Source of the DNA: Staphylococcus arlettae
GTDB lineage: Bacteria > Bacillota > Bacilli > Staphylococcales > Staphylococcaceae
DNA: 34,547 bases
NCBI RefSeq assembly: GCF_002902345.1
Contig: NZ_PPQB01000012.1
Span: 297,142 to 331,688, forward strand
Direction of reading: 5' to 3'
Shown here in pieces: positions 26,698 through 34,468 of this stretch. Within the stretch, counting starts at the first letter, position 1, and the number at the start of each line of letters is the position of its first letter. Below the pieces are notes generated by a model that was not told the DNA's origin, did not search any database, and was given only the letters and a program-made list of their open reading frames with translations. The translations under genes and the position numbers were made by a program.

Positions 26698-27099
26698 ATG
26701 GATAAGAAAACAATTTATTTTATATGCACAGGAAACTCTTGTCGTAGCCAAATGGCTGAAGGTTGGGGAAGGGAAATATTGGGTGAAGATTGGAATGTCT
26801 ATTCTGCAGGTATTGAAACGCATGGAGTAAATCCTAAAGCAATTGAAGCTATGAAAGAAGTGGATATTGATATCTCAAACCATACATCAGATTTGATTGA
26901 TAGTGATATCTTAGAACAGTCAGATTTGGTCGTAACATTATGTAGTGATGCAGACGATAATTGCCCTATATTACCACCTAATGTTAAAAAAGAACACTGG
27001 GGCTTTGATGATCCAGCAGGAAAAGAATGGCCAGAATTTCAACGTGTTAGAGATGAAATTGGAAAAAGAATACAAGAATTCAAAGAAACGCTCGTTTAA
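26698..27099 (+). CDS. arsC: Arsenate reductase, thioredoxin-coupled
   Basis: A 133-residue low-molecular-weight phosphatase-fold reductase. The P-loop is C10-TGNSCR with the nucleophile Cys10, and the relay cysteines Cys82 and Cys89 lie in LCSDADDNC, exactly as in pI258 ArsC (131 residues). It reduces As(V) to As(III), which ArsB then exports. AAAGAGG lies upstream. The C terminus differs slightly from pI258 and its stop codon lies in the loop of the operon terminator. Confidence 0.95.
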   Translation: MDKKTIYFICTGNSCRSQMAEGWGREILGEDWNVYSAGIETHGVNPKAIEAMKEVDIDISNHTSDLIDSDILEQSDLVVTLCSDADDNCPILPPNVKKEHWGFDDPAGKEWPEFQRVRDEIGKRIQEFKETLV

Positions 27100-27114
27100 T
27101 GTGAGCGTTTCTTT
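27082..27114 (+). terminator. Terminator between arsC and cadX
   Basis: Perfect 12-bp stem AAAGAAACGCTC (27082-27093) with GAGCGTTTCTTT (27103-27114). It overlaps the end of arsC and lies five bases from the cadX stop on the other strand, so it may serve both. Confidence 0.8.
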
Positions 27115-27118
27115 ATAT

Positions 27119-27460
27119 TTAAGTCATACATTTTATTAATAATGATTTCATTTCTATATCTTTGATATAATAGTATGCCATTTTCCCATCCTTGTAAAAA
27201 TTCAGCACGTCTCTTTTATACAGGGCTCTCAAATGATGTGATGTTGAAGCTATACTCAAACCTAATGTTATAGATAAGTCACAAACACATAATTCTTTCT
27301 CTTTAATTAGAGCTAATATAATTTTCAGCTTATTCTCATCACTTATCTTTAATAATGTATTGATAAGCCGTTGAGTTTTTTCTTCTTTTAAAAATCTTAA
27401 AGCATAATTCACTTTTTCCTCATGAACACAAATGACGTCACAAATTTTATTGTTACTCAT
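27119..27460 (-). CDS. cadX: Cadmium-responsive ArsR-family regulator CadX
   Basis: A 113-residue SmtB/ArsR protein. Cys7, Cys11, Cys58 and Cys60 (ICDVICV and KELCVCDL) are at exactly the positions that form the Cd(II)/Pb(II) site of CadC. ASTSHHLRAL is the recognition helix and FYKDGKMAYYYI the wing. It is expected to repress the cadDX promoter through the 24-bp palindrome at 28105-28128. Downstream of cadD, as in known staphylococcal cadDX operons. Confidence 0.92.
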   Translation of the reverse strand: MSNNKICDVICVHEEKVNYALRFLKEEKTQRLINTLLKISDENKLKIILALIKEKELCVCDLSITLGLSIASTSHHLRALYKRDVLNFYKDGKMAYYYIKDIEMKSLLIKCMT

Positions 27461-27478
27461 ATTAAGTCACACCTTAAT

Positions 27479-28096
27479 TTATAATATAAATCCTAATATT
27501 GTTTGTATGGTTTCATTTTCAATAATAATAAATAAGCCCAATGCTATGTAAATAACAGCCATAATCCAACGACTGAACTTCTCAACAATTTCACCCACAC
27601 CAGGAATTCTAGCTAGTTTTTGTGCTGTGAATACTAAAAAGAAAATTAAAACTAAAAATACAATTAAGGTAGTCAGTAATTCAACAATATCCAATGTTAC
27701 AAAATAAGGGACAAATAAACCAATATTATCTGCACCACAACTTGCAATTGTCACTAAAGAAACAGTCCCAACTAATTTGGACAAACCTTTTTCGTTTAAT
27801 TCTTTTTTTGCTCTTTTTTCGCCTTCACAATCATCATAAATAGCAACTTTTATACCTAAGTAGATGGGGATCAAACCTAATAAACCTAATATCCATTTCT
27901 CTGGAACATAATTTAACACAAAAGCTAAAAATAAACTGACTAATATGAGAATAATCGATCCTAAATATTGACCTATATAAATATCCCTATATTCTTTTCT
28001 AGTCTTTGCTCTAGCAAAAAATATTAATAAAATCACTAATAAATCTACCGCAGTTGCAATATAAAGTATTGCCGCAGTTACAATAGTCTGAACCAT
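27479..28096 (-). CDS. cadD: Cadmium resistance transporter CadD
   Basis: A 205-residue integral membrane protein with about five to six helices of the CadD family, which confers low-level cadmium resistance in staphylococci. Conserved parts include AVDLLVILLIFF, YIGQYLGS, VTIASCGADNIGLFVPYF. An ATG at 28108 is in frame, but the ATG at 28096 follows GAGGTG and gives the usual length, so I use it. The operator palindrome abuts the ribosome binding site. It is the first gene of cadDX. Confidence 0.92.
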   Translation of the reverse strand: MVQTIVTAAILYIATAVDLLVILLIFFARAKTRKEYRDIYIGQYLGSIILILVSLFLAFVLNYVPEKWILGLLGLIPIYLGIKVAIYDDCEGEKRAKKELNEKGLSKLVGTVSLVTIASCGADNIGLFVPYFVTLDIVELLTTLIVFLVLIFFLVFTAQKLARIPGVGEIVEKFSRWIMAVIYIALGLFIIIENETIQTILGFIL

Positions 28097-28104
28097 AGAG
28101 CACC

Positions 28105-28128
28105 TCATTCAAATATATATTTGAATGA
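28105..28128. promoter_or_regulatory. 24-bp perfect palindrome, cadDX operator
   Basis: TCATTCAAATAT and its exact reverse complement ATATTTGAATGA join without a centre. The TCAAATA...TATTTGA core is that of the CadC/CadX operator. A -10-like TACAAT with a weak TTCATA 17 bases before it lies just upstream on the minus strand (28130-28158). Confidence 0.85.
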
Positions 28129-28159
28129 ATTGTATCATATATTGTATATCTTATGAATA

Positions 28160-28590
28160 ATAAATATTAGAACCGAAAAGTGACATTTTAACTGATAGTA
28201 AGGGGCTGTGTATATACGAGTGATTTATAGATTCTTTGAGAATACGACTTAAAGCGATTTTAATTTGTCAGTTCATTGCATTTTGTTTTTTTAACAATTT
28301 CACTAATAAGAAGAACCTTATAAAAACCCTCCTCATATTTGTCTTACAGGCCACATTATTACATTAATGTTACAATGCCACATAATATTTATATGAAAAT
28401 ATAATTTTTTTACTCCTTTTTACATTCATACACGCAATTTAACTTTTGATTTTCTTAGTTTAGAGACTTATCACTATAGTCAAATTACAAAGTAAATGTT
28501 TGATATAATCATAATTAAACAAATAGCGCATATGCATTGACATGCCCCATGTTGAAAATCATTTTGATATACATTGATTTTAAGTGTAAA
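28160..28590. other. AT-rich stretch without recognised feature
   Basis: Upstream of cadD and downstream of the next terminator I see no convincing gene, repeat or RNA. Short frames here are broken and have no ribosome binding sites. Confidence 0.4.
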
Positions 28591-28593
28591 TAT

Positions 28594-28630
28594 AAAAAAA
28601 TCGCCTGGAACAAAATATATGTTCCAGACG
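28594..28630 (-). terminator. Intrinsic terminator of the DJ-1/SDR unit
   Basis: An 11-bp stem with one mismatch (28602-28612 with 28620-28630), followed on the minus strand by seven T. It lies 230 bases after the SDR stop, directly after the CurA-like remnant. Confidence 0.75.
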
Positions 28631-28633
28631 TTG

Positions 28634-28860
28634 CTATGATAAGTCTTATAATAGTTTCGCGAGTGGGAAAACGACAAATTGTAATGGCTCATCCACTTAG
28701 AAAGGTTGAATATAACTTTTTGTATCATTCATTCTACCTCTCAAGTAAGGATCTACTGATAAATGGATTCTACTTGAGGTTCTCGTGCTTCTATTGTTTC
28801 AACTCTAAATACATCGGTCTTGAAGGATATCTTGTGGTCGTTTTGCAAGTACAATTTATT
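28634..28860 (-). pseudogene. Remnant of a CurA-like NADP-dependent oxidoreductase
   Basis: Translation in shifting frames gives LAKRPQDILQDR, DVFRVETIEAREPQV and VDPYLRGRMNDTKSYIQPF, which together are the N-terminal ~75 residues of the zinc-free medium-chain NADP-dependent oxidoreductase family (CurA, leukotriene-B4 dehydrogenase-like). At least two frameshifts and several stops interrupt it. Most of the gene, including the nucleotide-binding domain, is missing. It follows the SDR gene by a few bases and was presumably the third gene of that operon. Confidence 0.65.
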
Positions 28861-28862
28861 GA

Positions 28863-29528
28863 TTATTCCTCCAGATATTTAGTCGTAGCGTCTGATAATG
28901 ACAAATCACCATTGATGATTTGGAATTCGTGACCTTGTAATGCTTCATCAGTTAATACAGAAACAAGCACTTCTGCTACATCTTCTCTTGTAATAGACGG
29001 ATTTTGTACATTTTCAAATTGCGCACTCATATTGAATTGGTGCGTTTCAAGTTCGTTTGTTAAAGTGCCTGGATGTACGATGGTATATTTTAAATTTGCA
29101 TGTCTTAAGTAGTCATCCGCATAATGTTTTGCAATGGTATATGGTTTCAAGTCGCCTGACGCATCAAACGCTTCTCGACGTGAGTCGTACGTTGATACCA
29201 TAACAAAGTGTTGACGACCGACGTGTTCACTTGCTTTAATTGCTTTCACTGCACCGTCTAAATCTACTATAATTGTTTGATCGTCACCTGTGCTCCCACC
29301 AGAACCGACGGAAAAAAGGATTTGATCATACGGTTTAAATAATTCTATTAATTCATCAATAGATTGTTTTGCAACATCAATGTAAGTTGCATCGATACCA
29401 TCTGCTTTTAAAGATTCAACTAGTTCTTCTTTTCTAACACCGGCAGTAAAATCAACATCTCGTGCTTTCATTTTACGTATAAGATGTTGACCGACGCCAC
29501 CATTAGCACCGATAATTAATGATTTCAT
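28863..29528 (-). CDS. NAD(P)-binding SDR-family oxidoreductase
   Basis: A 221-residue atypical SDR (NmrA/YwnB-like) with the glycine motif GANGGVGQHL (8-17), MVSTYDS after the fifth strand, and YTIAKHYADDYL in the position of the YxxxK pair (Y-T-I-A-K). Such proteins reduce flavins, quinones or small carbonyls with NADPH, but the substrate is unknown. A GGAGCGAT binding site precedes the ATG at 29528. It lies 21 bases after the DJ-1/PfpI gene and was followed by a now decayed oxidoreductase. Confidence 0.85.
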   Translation of the reverse strand: MKSLIIGANGGVGQHLIRKMKARDVDFTAGVRKEELVESLKADGIDATYIDVAKQSIDELIELFKPYDQILFSVGSGGSTGDDQTIIVDLDGAVKAIKASEHVGRQHFVMVSTYDSRREAFDASGDLKPYTIAKHYADDYLRHANLKYTIVHPGTLTNELETHQFNMSAQFENVQNPSITREDVAEVLVSVLTDEALQGHEFQIINGDLSLSDATTKYLEE

Positions 29529-29549
29529 GTGTATCGCTCCTTTATGAAA

Positions 29550-30233
29550 TTATTGATTAGCTAAGATTTTTAAAGCGTGTTCAGCAACAGCATGTCCTGA
29601 TTGAGGATTTTGACCAGTCACAATGCGACCATCTACGACTGCGAAATTGCTCCAGTCATCCTCTTTTTTAAAATGTGCACCGTTACTAATAAATTCGTCT
29701 TCTAATAAATATGGCATGTATTCAGTTGTACCATTTGCTTGTTCTTCACTATTTGTAAAACCAGTCACGTCTTTATGACGAACGAGGTAATCGCCATTTT
29801 CTTTAATGTCGAGTAGACCAGCCGCACCATGACATACAGAAGAGAGAACGCCTTGGTTATTGTAAATACTTAACGCAATGTCGTTAAGTTCTTTGTTATT
29901 TCTAAAATCCCAAATCGCACCATGTCCACCTGCAAAGTAAATGGCTTGATAGTCGCTAGGATTAACCTCTTTTGGAGATAATGTTTGTCCAAATTTATTC
30001 ATATAATCATGATCCGTGTAGTATTCCCAGTCCTCAGCTCCCATCATTTCAGGGCTAAGACTGATAGGATCAAGAGGCACATATCCACCGTTCGGACTTA
30101 CGAAATCAACATCATAACCTGCGTCATAGAAATCTTTCGCAAAGTGCGTAACCTCTGAGAACCACGCACCCGTAGGTCTGTCTAAATTATCGTATTTCGC
30201 AATGTTTGTTACAACAATTAAAGCTTTTTTCAT
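29550..30233 (-). CDS. DJ-1/PfpI family protein (Hsp31-like)
   Basis: A 227-residue class I glutamine amidotransferase-fold protein. TGAWFSEV contains the conserved Glu27; SSVCHGAAGLL holds the nucleophile Cys133 with His134; FAGGHGAIWDFR is the preceding family block. This layout is that of the Hsp31/glyoxalase III branch, which converts methylglyoxal to lactate without glutathione. AGGAGG lies upstream of the ATG at 30233. It is divergent from a MerR gene, an arrangement typical for aldehyde or electrophile response. Confidence 0.9.
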   Translation of the reverse strand: MKKALIVVTNIAKYDNLDRPTGAWFSEVTHFAKDFYDAGYDVDFVSPNGGYVPLDPISLSPEMMGAEDWEYYTDHDYMNKFGQTLSPKEVNPSDYQAIYFAGGHGAIWDFRNNKELNDIALSIYNNQGVLSSVCHGAAGLLDIKENGDYLVRHKDVTGFTNSEEQANGTTEYMPYLLEDEFISNGAHFKKEDDWSNFAVVDGRIVTGQNPQSGHAVAEHALKILANQ

Positions 30234-30276
30234 TGTCTTTCCTCCTCATTCATGTTTATATAGAGTACAATATCAG

Positions 30277-30292
30277 TTAAACCTTGGTTTAA
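30277..30292. promoter_or_regulatory. Dyad between DJ-1 and merR genes, likely MerR-type operator
   Basis: TTAAACC and GGTTTAA flank two bases. It lies in the 77-base gap between the divergent genes. On the minus strand a TTAAAC inside it is 19 bases from TACTCT, the long spacing typical of MerR-activated promoters, but the -10 match is weak. Confidence 0.55.
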
Positions 30293-30310
30293 GGGAAAGG
30301 ATTTGCTTAC

Positions 30311-30658
30311 ATGGAACAATATTACATTGAATATGTCTCAGATTATTGCAATATACCTAAAAGCAAACTGCGTTATTACGAGAAAAAGAATATCTTGAAA
30401 CACATCGACAGAGATAGCAATAACAAGCGTTTATACACAGACGACGATATCGAAATGATTAAATTTATCCAGTGCCTAAGCAATTTGAATATGCCATTAA
30501 AAGAAATCCGAAAAAACACAGATATGCTTTATCAAAACCAAATAGATGTCCCAAGCGTGTTACGCGCACACCTAAAATTCTTGAATGAACAACGGAATTT
30601 AATCAGTACACATATCGACTTAATTGAACAAGAATTACAAACTGCCATGACCGAGTGA
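30311..30658 (+). CDS. MerR family transcriptional regulator
   Basis: A 115-residue regulator with the N-terminal MerR helix-turn-helix (VSDYCNIPKSKLRYYEKKNIL, ~9-29) and RLYTDDDIEMIKFIQCL, then a dimerisation coiled coil (~75-112). Cys12 and Cys54 are present, but there is no Cys-rich metal loop, so it is more like the AdhR/NmlR electrophile-sensing group than the metal sensors. It probably controls the divergent DJ-1/SDR genes. AAAGGAT precedes the ATG with longer spacing. Confidence 0.85.
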   Translation: MEQYYIEYVSDYCNIPKSKLRYYEKKNILKHIDRDSNNKRLYTDDDIEMIKFIQCLSNLNMPLKEIRKNTDMLYQNQIDVPSVLRAHLKFLNEQRNLISTHIDLIEQELQTAMTE

Positions 30659-30822
30659 CGAGGGAAAAGGGGGTGTGTGAATTAAAAGAACGATAAGAAG
30701 AGTATGGAGGGCTAGTGAATGAATAAGCATAAAGAAATTGTAGATTTTAAAGGTGGAGTGCGTAGATAAAGGCGATAGGTGGATAGACAAAGCTGGAATG
30801 AATTTTTCTTCATCTACATAAG

Positions 30823-31602
30823 GGTTCTGTTGCAAAGTTGAATTTATAGTATAATTTTAACAAAAAGGAGTCTTCTGTATGTACTATTCAGATATAAACA
30901 ATTCGATAAAGATGTTATAACTGTAGCCGTTGGCTACTACTTAAGATATGCATTAAGTTATCGTGATATATCTGAAATATTAAGGGAGCGTGGTGTTGAT
31001 GTTCATCACTCAACCGTTTATCGTTGGGTTCAAGAATATGCACCTATTTTGTATCAAATTTGGAAGAAAAAGCATATTATAAGTGGCGTATTGATGAAAC
31101 ATATATCAAAATCAAAGGGCAATGGTGTTATTTGTATCGTGCCATTGATACAGAGGGTCATACATTAGATATTTGGTTACGTAAGAAACGGGATAGTCAT
31201 TCAGCATATGCGTTTATTAAGCGCCTTATTAAACAATTTGGCACACCTCAAATGATAATTACAGATCAAGTACCTTCAACGAAGGTAGCCATGGCTAAAA
31301 TAATGAAAGTGTTTAAGCTGATCCCTAATTGTCATTGCACATCTAAATATCTCAATAACCTCATTGAACAAGATCATCGTCATATTAAGCTGAGAAAGAC
31401 AAGATATCAATGTCTCAATACAGCAAAAAATACACTCAAAGGCATTGAATGTATTTACGGATTATATAAAAAGAACCGTAGGTCTCTTCAGATCTACGGA
31501 TTTTCACCATGCCACGAAATTAGTTACATGTTAGCCGGTTAAGCGAAGACTGACACAATAAAATGGTGATTAGCTATATTTTTCTAACTTTGCAACAGAA
31601 CC
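30823..31602 (+). mobile_element. IS431/IS257-type insertion sequence (IS6 family), inactivated
   Basis: Terminal inverted repeats GGTTCTGTTGCAAAGTT (30823-30839) and its exact complement (31586-31602) bound a 780-base element, about ten bases shorter than a full IS431. The transposase is frameshifted. The eight bases outside each end (TACATAAG and TTCCACTT) differ, so there is no target duplication: the element probably took part in recombination or a deletion after insertion. Confidence 0.92.
30879..31542 (+). pseudogene. tnp: IS431-type transposase, two frameshifts
   Basis: The DDE motif parts are present: IDETYIK, ITDQ and NLIEQDHRHIK. From the ATG at 30879 the frame breaks at TATTCAGA where IS431 has TATTTCAGA (one T lost), reopens as the region RYALSYRDISEILRERG...STVYRWVQEYAPILY, and breaks again after IWKKKH, where about ten bases are missing between two AAGCAT repeats. 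The last 160 residues are open to 31542. No full transposase can be made, although a copy elsewhere could act on the ends. Confidence 0.88.
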
Positions 31603-31637
31603 TTCCACTTTATATAGCTCACGCCAAAACTAATAAT

Positions 31638-31680
31638 CAAAAAACTGCCATCCACTGTCTCTGGACAGATACGATGGCAG
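31638..31680 (-). terminator. Intrinsic terminator after the GC-rich ABM gene
   Basis: CTGCCATC (31645-31652) pairs with GATGGCAG (31673-31680), with an inner CTGTC/GACAG stem, then TTTTTT on the minus strand. It is 14 bases after the stop codon and survives just inside the IS junction. Confidence 0.85.
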
Positions 31681-31693
31681 CGATAATATGACT

Positions 31694-31996
31694 TTATTTA
31701 GGAAGCTTGGAAGCAAGGACGTCAATATTTTCAATCACTGGTGGCTCTACGAAAAGTTCAGGAGATTTCTCCGTCAATGCCGCAGCCACTTGACCAGAAA
31801 GGTGTGCTTGACGACCTGTGTCGTCCGGGAATGCGTCAAAGATGCCGAATGTCGTAGGTCCAAGTCGGATCGCAAACCATGCGATCGTTTCTGACTCCTC
31901 CTGAACCACAGGTAGGGCCCCACGTAGGAAGCTTTCAACTTCCGTTTCTTTTCCAGGTTTTGCTTCAAGTCGAACCAATAGCGCTACATTAACCAT
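31694..31996 (-). CDS. Putative quinol monooxygenase, ABM domain
   Basis: A 100-residue single ABM-domain protein of the YgiN type: VALLVRLEAKPGKETEVESFLRGALP (first strand and helix), TIAWFAIRLGPTTFGIFDAFPDD, and AHLSGQVAAAL. YgiN-like enzymes are cofactor-free dimeric monooxygenases acting on quinols. GAGGAGG lies before the ATG at 31996. Two lines I counted (31741-31860) are 53% GC, against about a third in the surrounding DNA, with codon use unlike the neighbours. That points to recent transfer from a higher-GC host. It lies directly beside the IS431-type element. Confidence 0.85.
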   Translation of the reverse strand: MVNVALLVRLEAKPGKETEVESFLRGALPVVQEESETIAWFAIRLGPTTFGIFDAFPDDTGRQAHLSGQVAAALTEKSPELFVEPPVIENIDVLASKLPK

Positions 31997-31999
31997 TTT

Positions 32000-32450
32000 T
32001 CTATCTCCTCCTCAAATTAGAAACTTCATCCATTAATATATCACATAACATTTTTTATTAGAATATATATATAGAGAGTCCTTTTAAAAAGAGCTCTCCT
32101 AATCGTTTCATAATCAAATTTTGTCTTAATAAGGAACGATTTTTCTAACTAGAATTTTAATTATAGACATAAATTTGCACTCTTTGTAATTCTAGGCTAG
32201 TTATTTTATGAATTAATCATGAAAATGTAGATTAGTATTCTTATAAAATAATTAACTCATAATCAGTATTTAAAACAAGCTGAACTCTATTTTTTCTTTG
32301 TTAGTGTTAACTGAACAAGCAAAGTATCAACTAATGAGATGATATAAAAAATACGATTATTATAAGAATCATTAGCATATTTTATGATTAAAAAGCATTT
32401 TGTTAAAGAAAGACCTTACTATTAACTATCTTATTTTTCATTCATTTTAT
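32000..32450. other. AT-rich stretch without recognised feature
   Basis: No gene, terminator or clear repeat is supported between the GC-rich ABM gene and the next coding region. Its composition returns to that of the host. Confidence 0.4.
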
Positions 32451-32454
32451 TACT

Positions 32455-32979
32455 TTAAATAAACTGTAATTCATAAATTTCCTTATCTTTGTAGTTATTG
32501 AATTCATCTATATGCCCTTTTAAAAATATTTCTTGTTTTTTTCTACTCACATTATGATAATAGGATAACTTAATATTCATATTGGATTCGTAACCGTTAT
32601 TTTTTATAGTATCGTCTAATTCATCAAATACTGTCTTATTTATAGGTAACATATAACCTTCTTTACTAGGTAACATATTAACATACTTTTTTTGAATAAC
32701 TTTATCTTCATCTAATAAAACTTCAATGGTGATTTTTTTTGCTGCACCGCCTCCTAAATTATATAATTTCAAATAATCTTCATTTTCTTCCACATTGGAA
32801 GAGGTGTTTTTTAAATTTAATTTTTGGTCTTTATCTCTAATTAATAAAATCTGATTAAATCCTAATGCAGGAATAAAACTTATTTTCATTTGGTAAAGTT
32901 GAACTGATACTGATACAAAATAAAATAACGCCATAATAAATGTTCCAAGCGATCCTATCGCTGATATAATATTAATCAT
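32455..32979 (-). CDS. Membrane-anchored protein of unknown function
   Basis: A 174-residue protein. INIISAIGSLGTFIMALFYFV forms an N-terminal membrane helix, the rest is a soluble, charged domain rich in beta strands (LYNLGGGAAKKITIEVLLD; MNIKLSYYHNVSRKKQEIFLKGHI). The frame extends upstream, but AAAAGGAG before the ATG at 32979 fixes the start. The topology is probably N-out or a signal anchor with the domain on one side of the membrane. I recognise no family. It is isolated between the transferred ABM gene and a decayed gene. Confidence 0.65.
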   Translation of the reverse strand: MINIISAIGSLGTFIMALFYFVSVSVQLYQMKISFIPALGFNQILLIRDKDQKLNLKNTSSNVEENEDYLKLYNLGGGAAKKITIEVLLDEDKVIQKKYVNMLPSKEGYMLPINKTVFDELDDTIKNNGYESNMNIKLSYYHNVSRKKQEIFLKGHIDEFNNYKDKEIYELQFI

Positions 32980-33099
32980 ATTTAGCTCCTTTTCTTTTTT
33001 AGGAAATAGTAGTAGGAAATTAAACGTAGCATAAAACAATTTATATTCAACAATCTATGAATATAAATTTCATATTAACTATATAAAAACGAGCATTGG

Positions 33100-33537
33100 A
33101 TACCAATTTTTTAGTATTGGATAAGAATTTCCCTTAGCACTTATAATTAGTCCAGCTCTCAACGTAGTTACTGGCACACCATATGCTCCTAAAATGTCTT
33201 TACACTCTAAGCGACTTCTTAAACATTGTGGTAATTCATTCGTATTTGGAATTAGGCCACTCATAAATATGATATGTTTAACTTTATTAAAACCTTGATG
33301 CTTTAGCAAAATTATCTGCTAATATTTCATCCATATCTTCAAAACTTGCTTGTGTTAACTTAGCTCAAGGTATGATCGAATGAACAAGATAGATAGCGAT
33401 ATCTACGTTTTTCATTACTTCTGTTATCTCATTTAAATCAAATAAATCTGAAGATTTCCATATAATATTTTGTTCATTAGACTTATTTTCTATATATGCT
33501 GAAGCACCTGTTAATAGAATTTTTTTTGTGAATTTAG
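33100..33537 (-). pseudogene. Decayed copy of the SDR gene that heads the crt operon
   Basis: Two fragments match the first ~170 residues of the SDR protein at 20448-21947: KKILLTGASAYI then ENKSNEQNIIWKSSDLFDLNEITEVM, and HIIFMSGLIPNTNELPQCLRSRLEC to NSYPILK. The start codon is lost (ATG replaced by ACA), 21 codons after AYI are deleted between two ATATA stretches, a stop interrupts after LVHSIIP, a frameshift lies near 33300, and the gene is truncated near 33100. The upstream leader and promoter are also copied (33541-33693). The divergence shows an old duplication or a diverged allele. Confidence 0.85.
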
Positions 33538-33548
33538 CCTCCAATTTT

Positions 33549-33592
33549 AAAAATGAGCAGGCACATGCTTGCCTCAGCTCATCTTTTTCATA
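33549..33592 (-). promoter_or_regulatory. Copy of the crt-operon leader hairpin
   Basis: Same architecture as at 21968-22006: outer ATGAGC/GCTCAT stem, CA bulge, and inner AGGCA/TGCCT stem where the other copy has AGGTA/TACCT. It is followed by a TTGGAGG site. Confidence 0.6.
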
Positions 33593-33667
33593 ATAAGCTA
33601 AATTGCTCACTACAATTAAATTAATTTGATATAAGTGTGGCAAGCGTTATACGTCTCTTAATAAATA

Positions 33668-33693
33668 ATACCCAATTTTATTGATAAATAAAC
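33668..33693 (-). promoter_or_regulatory. SigB consensus promoter upstream of the decayed SDR copy
   Basis: On the minus strand GTTTAT (33688-33693), 14 bases, GGGTAT (33668-33673). It is a better SigB match than the one at the intact operon, and both are followed by TAAGAGAC. Confidence 0.7.
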
Positions 33694-33739
33694 TTAAATT
33701 TAAAATTAAATTGATGAGTATCAGAAGTACGATTTACAT

Positions 33740-33779
33740 AAAAAGGTACGACAAGTTTATGAGCTTGTCGCACCTTTTT
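33740..33779. terminator. Bidirectional terminator-like hairpin
   Basis: A 16-base arm (33740-33755) pairs with 33764-33779 with one A-C mismatch; A and T runs flank it on both strands. No intact gene ends here, so it may belong to a lost gene. Confidence 0.65.
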
Positions 33780-34235
33780 AATTACAATTAGTTACTAACA
33801 AACGACTCCAAAAGCCTTTTTAAGTTGTGTTTATTCACCCTTTTTTTCTTCCTAATGTTGATTAATATTTACAGCGTCTGTAGTATATGATACTTCTTAC
33901 ACATCCACGTTTTATCTATCATTAGTAGGTGTATCAAAGGAATAATTAAGCAGCCTCTCTTCCTCTAATTAATTTTTGAATCTTTTTTATTACTCTCTAA
34001 CGCCAAAACTTGCTGATTCTTAAGCAATCTTTGATCTTTCCTGCAACTCTTTTCTATTCTGGCTCATATATGCGTTTTAAGAAACAAATGTAATTGAATA
34101 GGTTAAAAATTATATATTTTTAAAGTTTGCTTTAAACCAACTGTTAAAATGTATAATAAGGATATTGGATTACCACATGTAAATTTGTTTTTAGCACGAC
34201 GTTTTTTAGGTGTGTAAGTGTGCCTTTAGATATAA
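33780..34235. other. Probable gene remnants, AT-rich
   Basis: No complete gene is supported. A short minus-strand frame near 34060 (MSQNRKELQERSKIA) stops after 15 codons and might be a remnant. I see nothing else I can name. Confidence 0.3.
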
Positions 34236-34239
34236 AAAT

Positions 34240-34272
34240 AAAAGTCAACCTAGAAAAAGTAGATTGACTTTT
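34240..34272. terminator. Terminator-like hairpin
   Basis: AAAAGTCAACCTA (34240-34252) pairs with TAGATTGACTTTT (34260-34272) with one mismatch. T-rich stretches follow in both directions. Confidence 0.6.
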
Positions 34273-34412
34273 TCTTTTGATGCAGTATCGTCAATGTAAA
34301 TCTAAAAATTCTGGCTATAAATCTACATCACTTTTCAAAAATGTAGTAGTGATATTCAATACTAATTAATTTTTATAACTACTAGGAAATATCTCAAGGC
34401 GTTTCTTTAAAT

Positions 34413-34443
34413 TAAAAATACCCCACAAATAAATGTGGAGTAT
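34413..34443 (-). terminator. Terminator of the gene at the right edge
   Basis: ATACCCCACA (34418-34427) pairs with TGTGGAGTAT (34434-34443) with one mismatch, then TTTTT on the minus strand. It lies 25 bases after the stop codon of the truncated frame. Confidence 0.75.
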
Positions 34444-34468
34444 TAAAGTGAATCGTCTTTTGTAGGTT

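Noticed and set aside
28480..28932. Open frames on both strands over the region after the DJ-1/SDR operon
   Set aside because: They cross a terminator and the CurA-like remnant, whose frames match a known family instead.
30660..30822. Short frame MNKHKEIVDFKGG with a good GGAGG site between merR and the IS element
   Set aside because: It stops after about 16 codons and has no supporting terminator; it may be a truncated gene start but is too short to claim.
30815..31610. Target site duplication around the IS element
   Set aside because: The eight bases on the two sides, TACATAAG and TTCCACTT, do not match.
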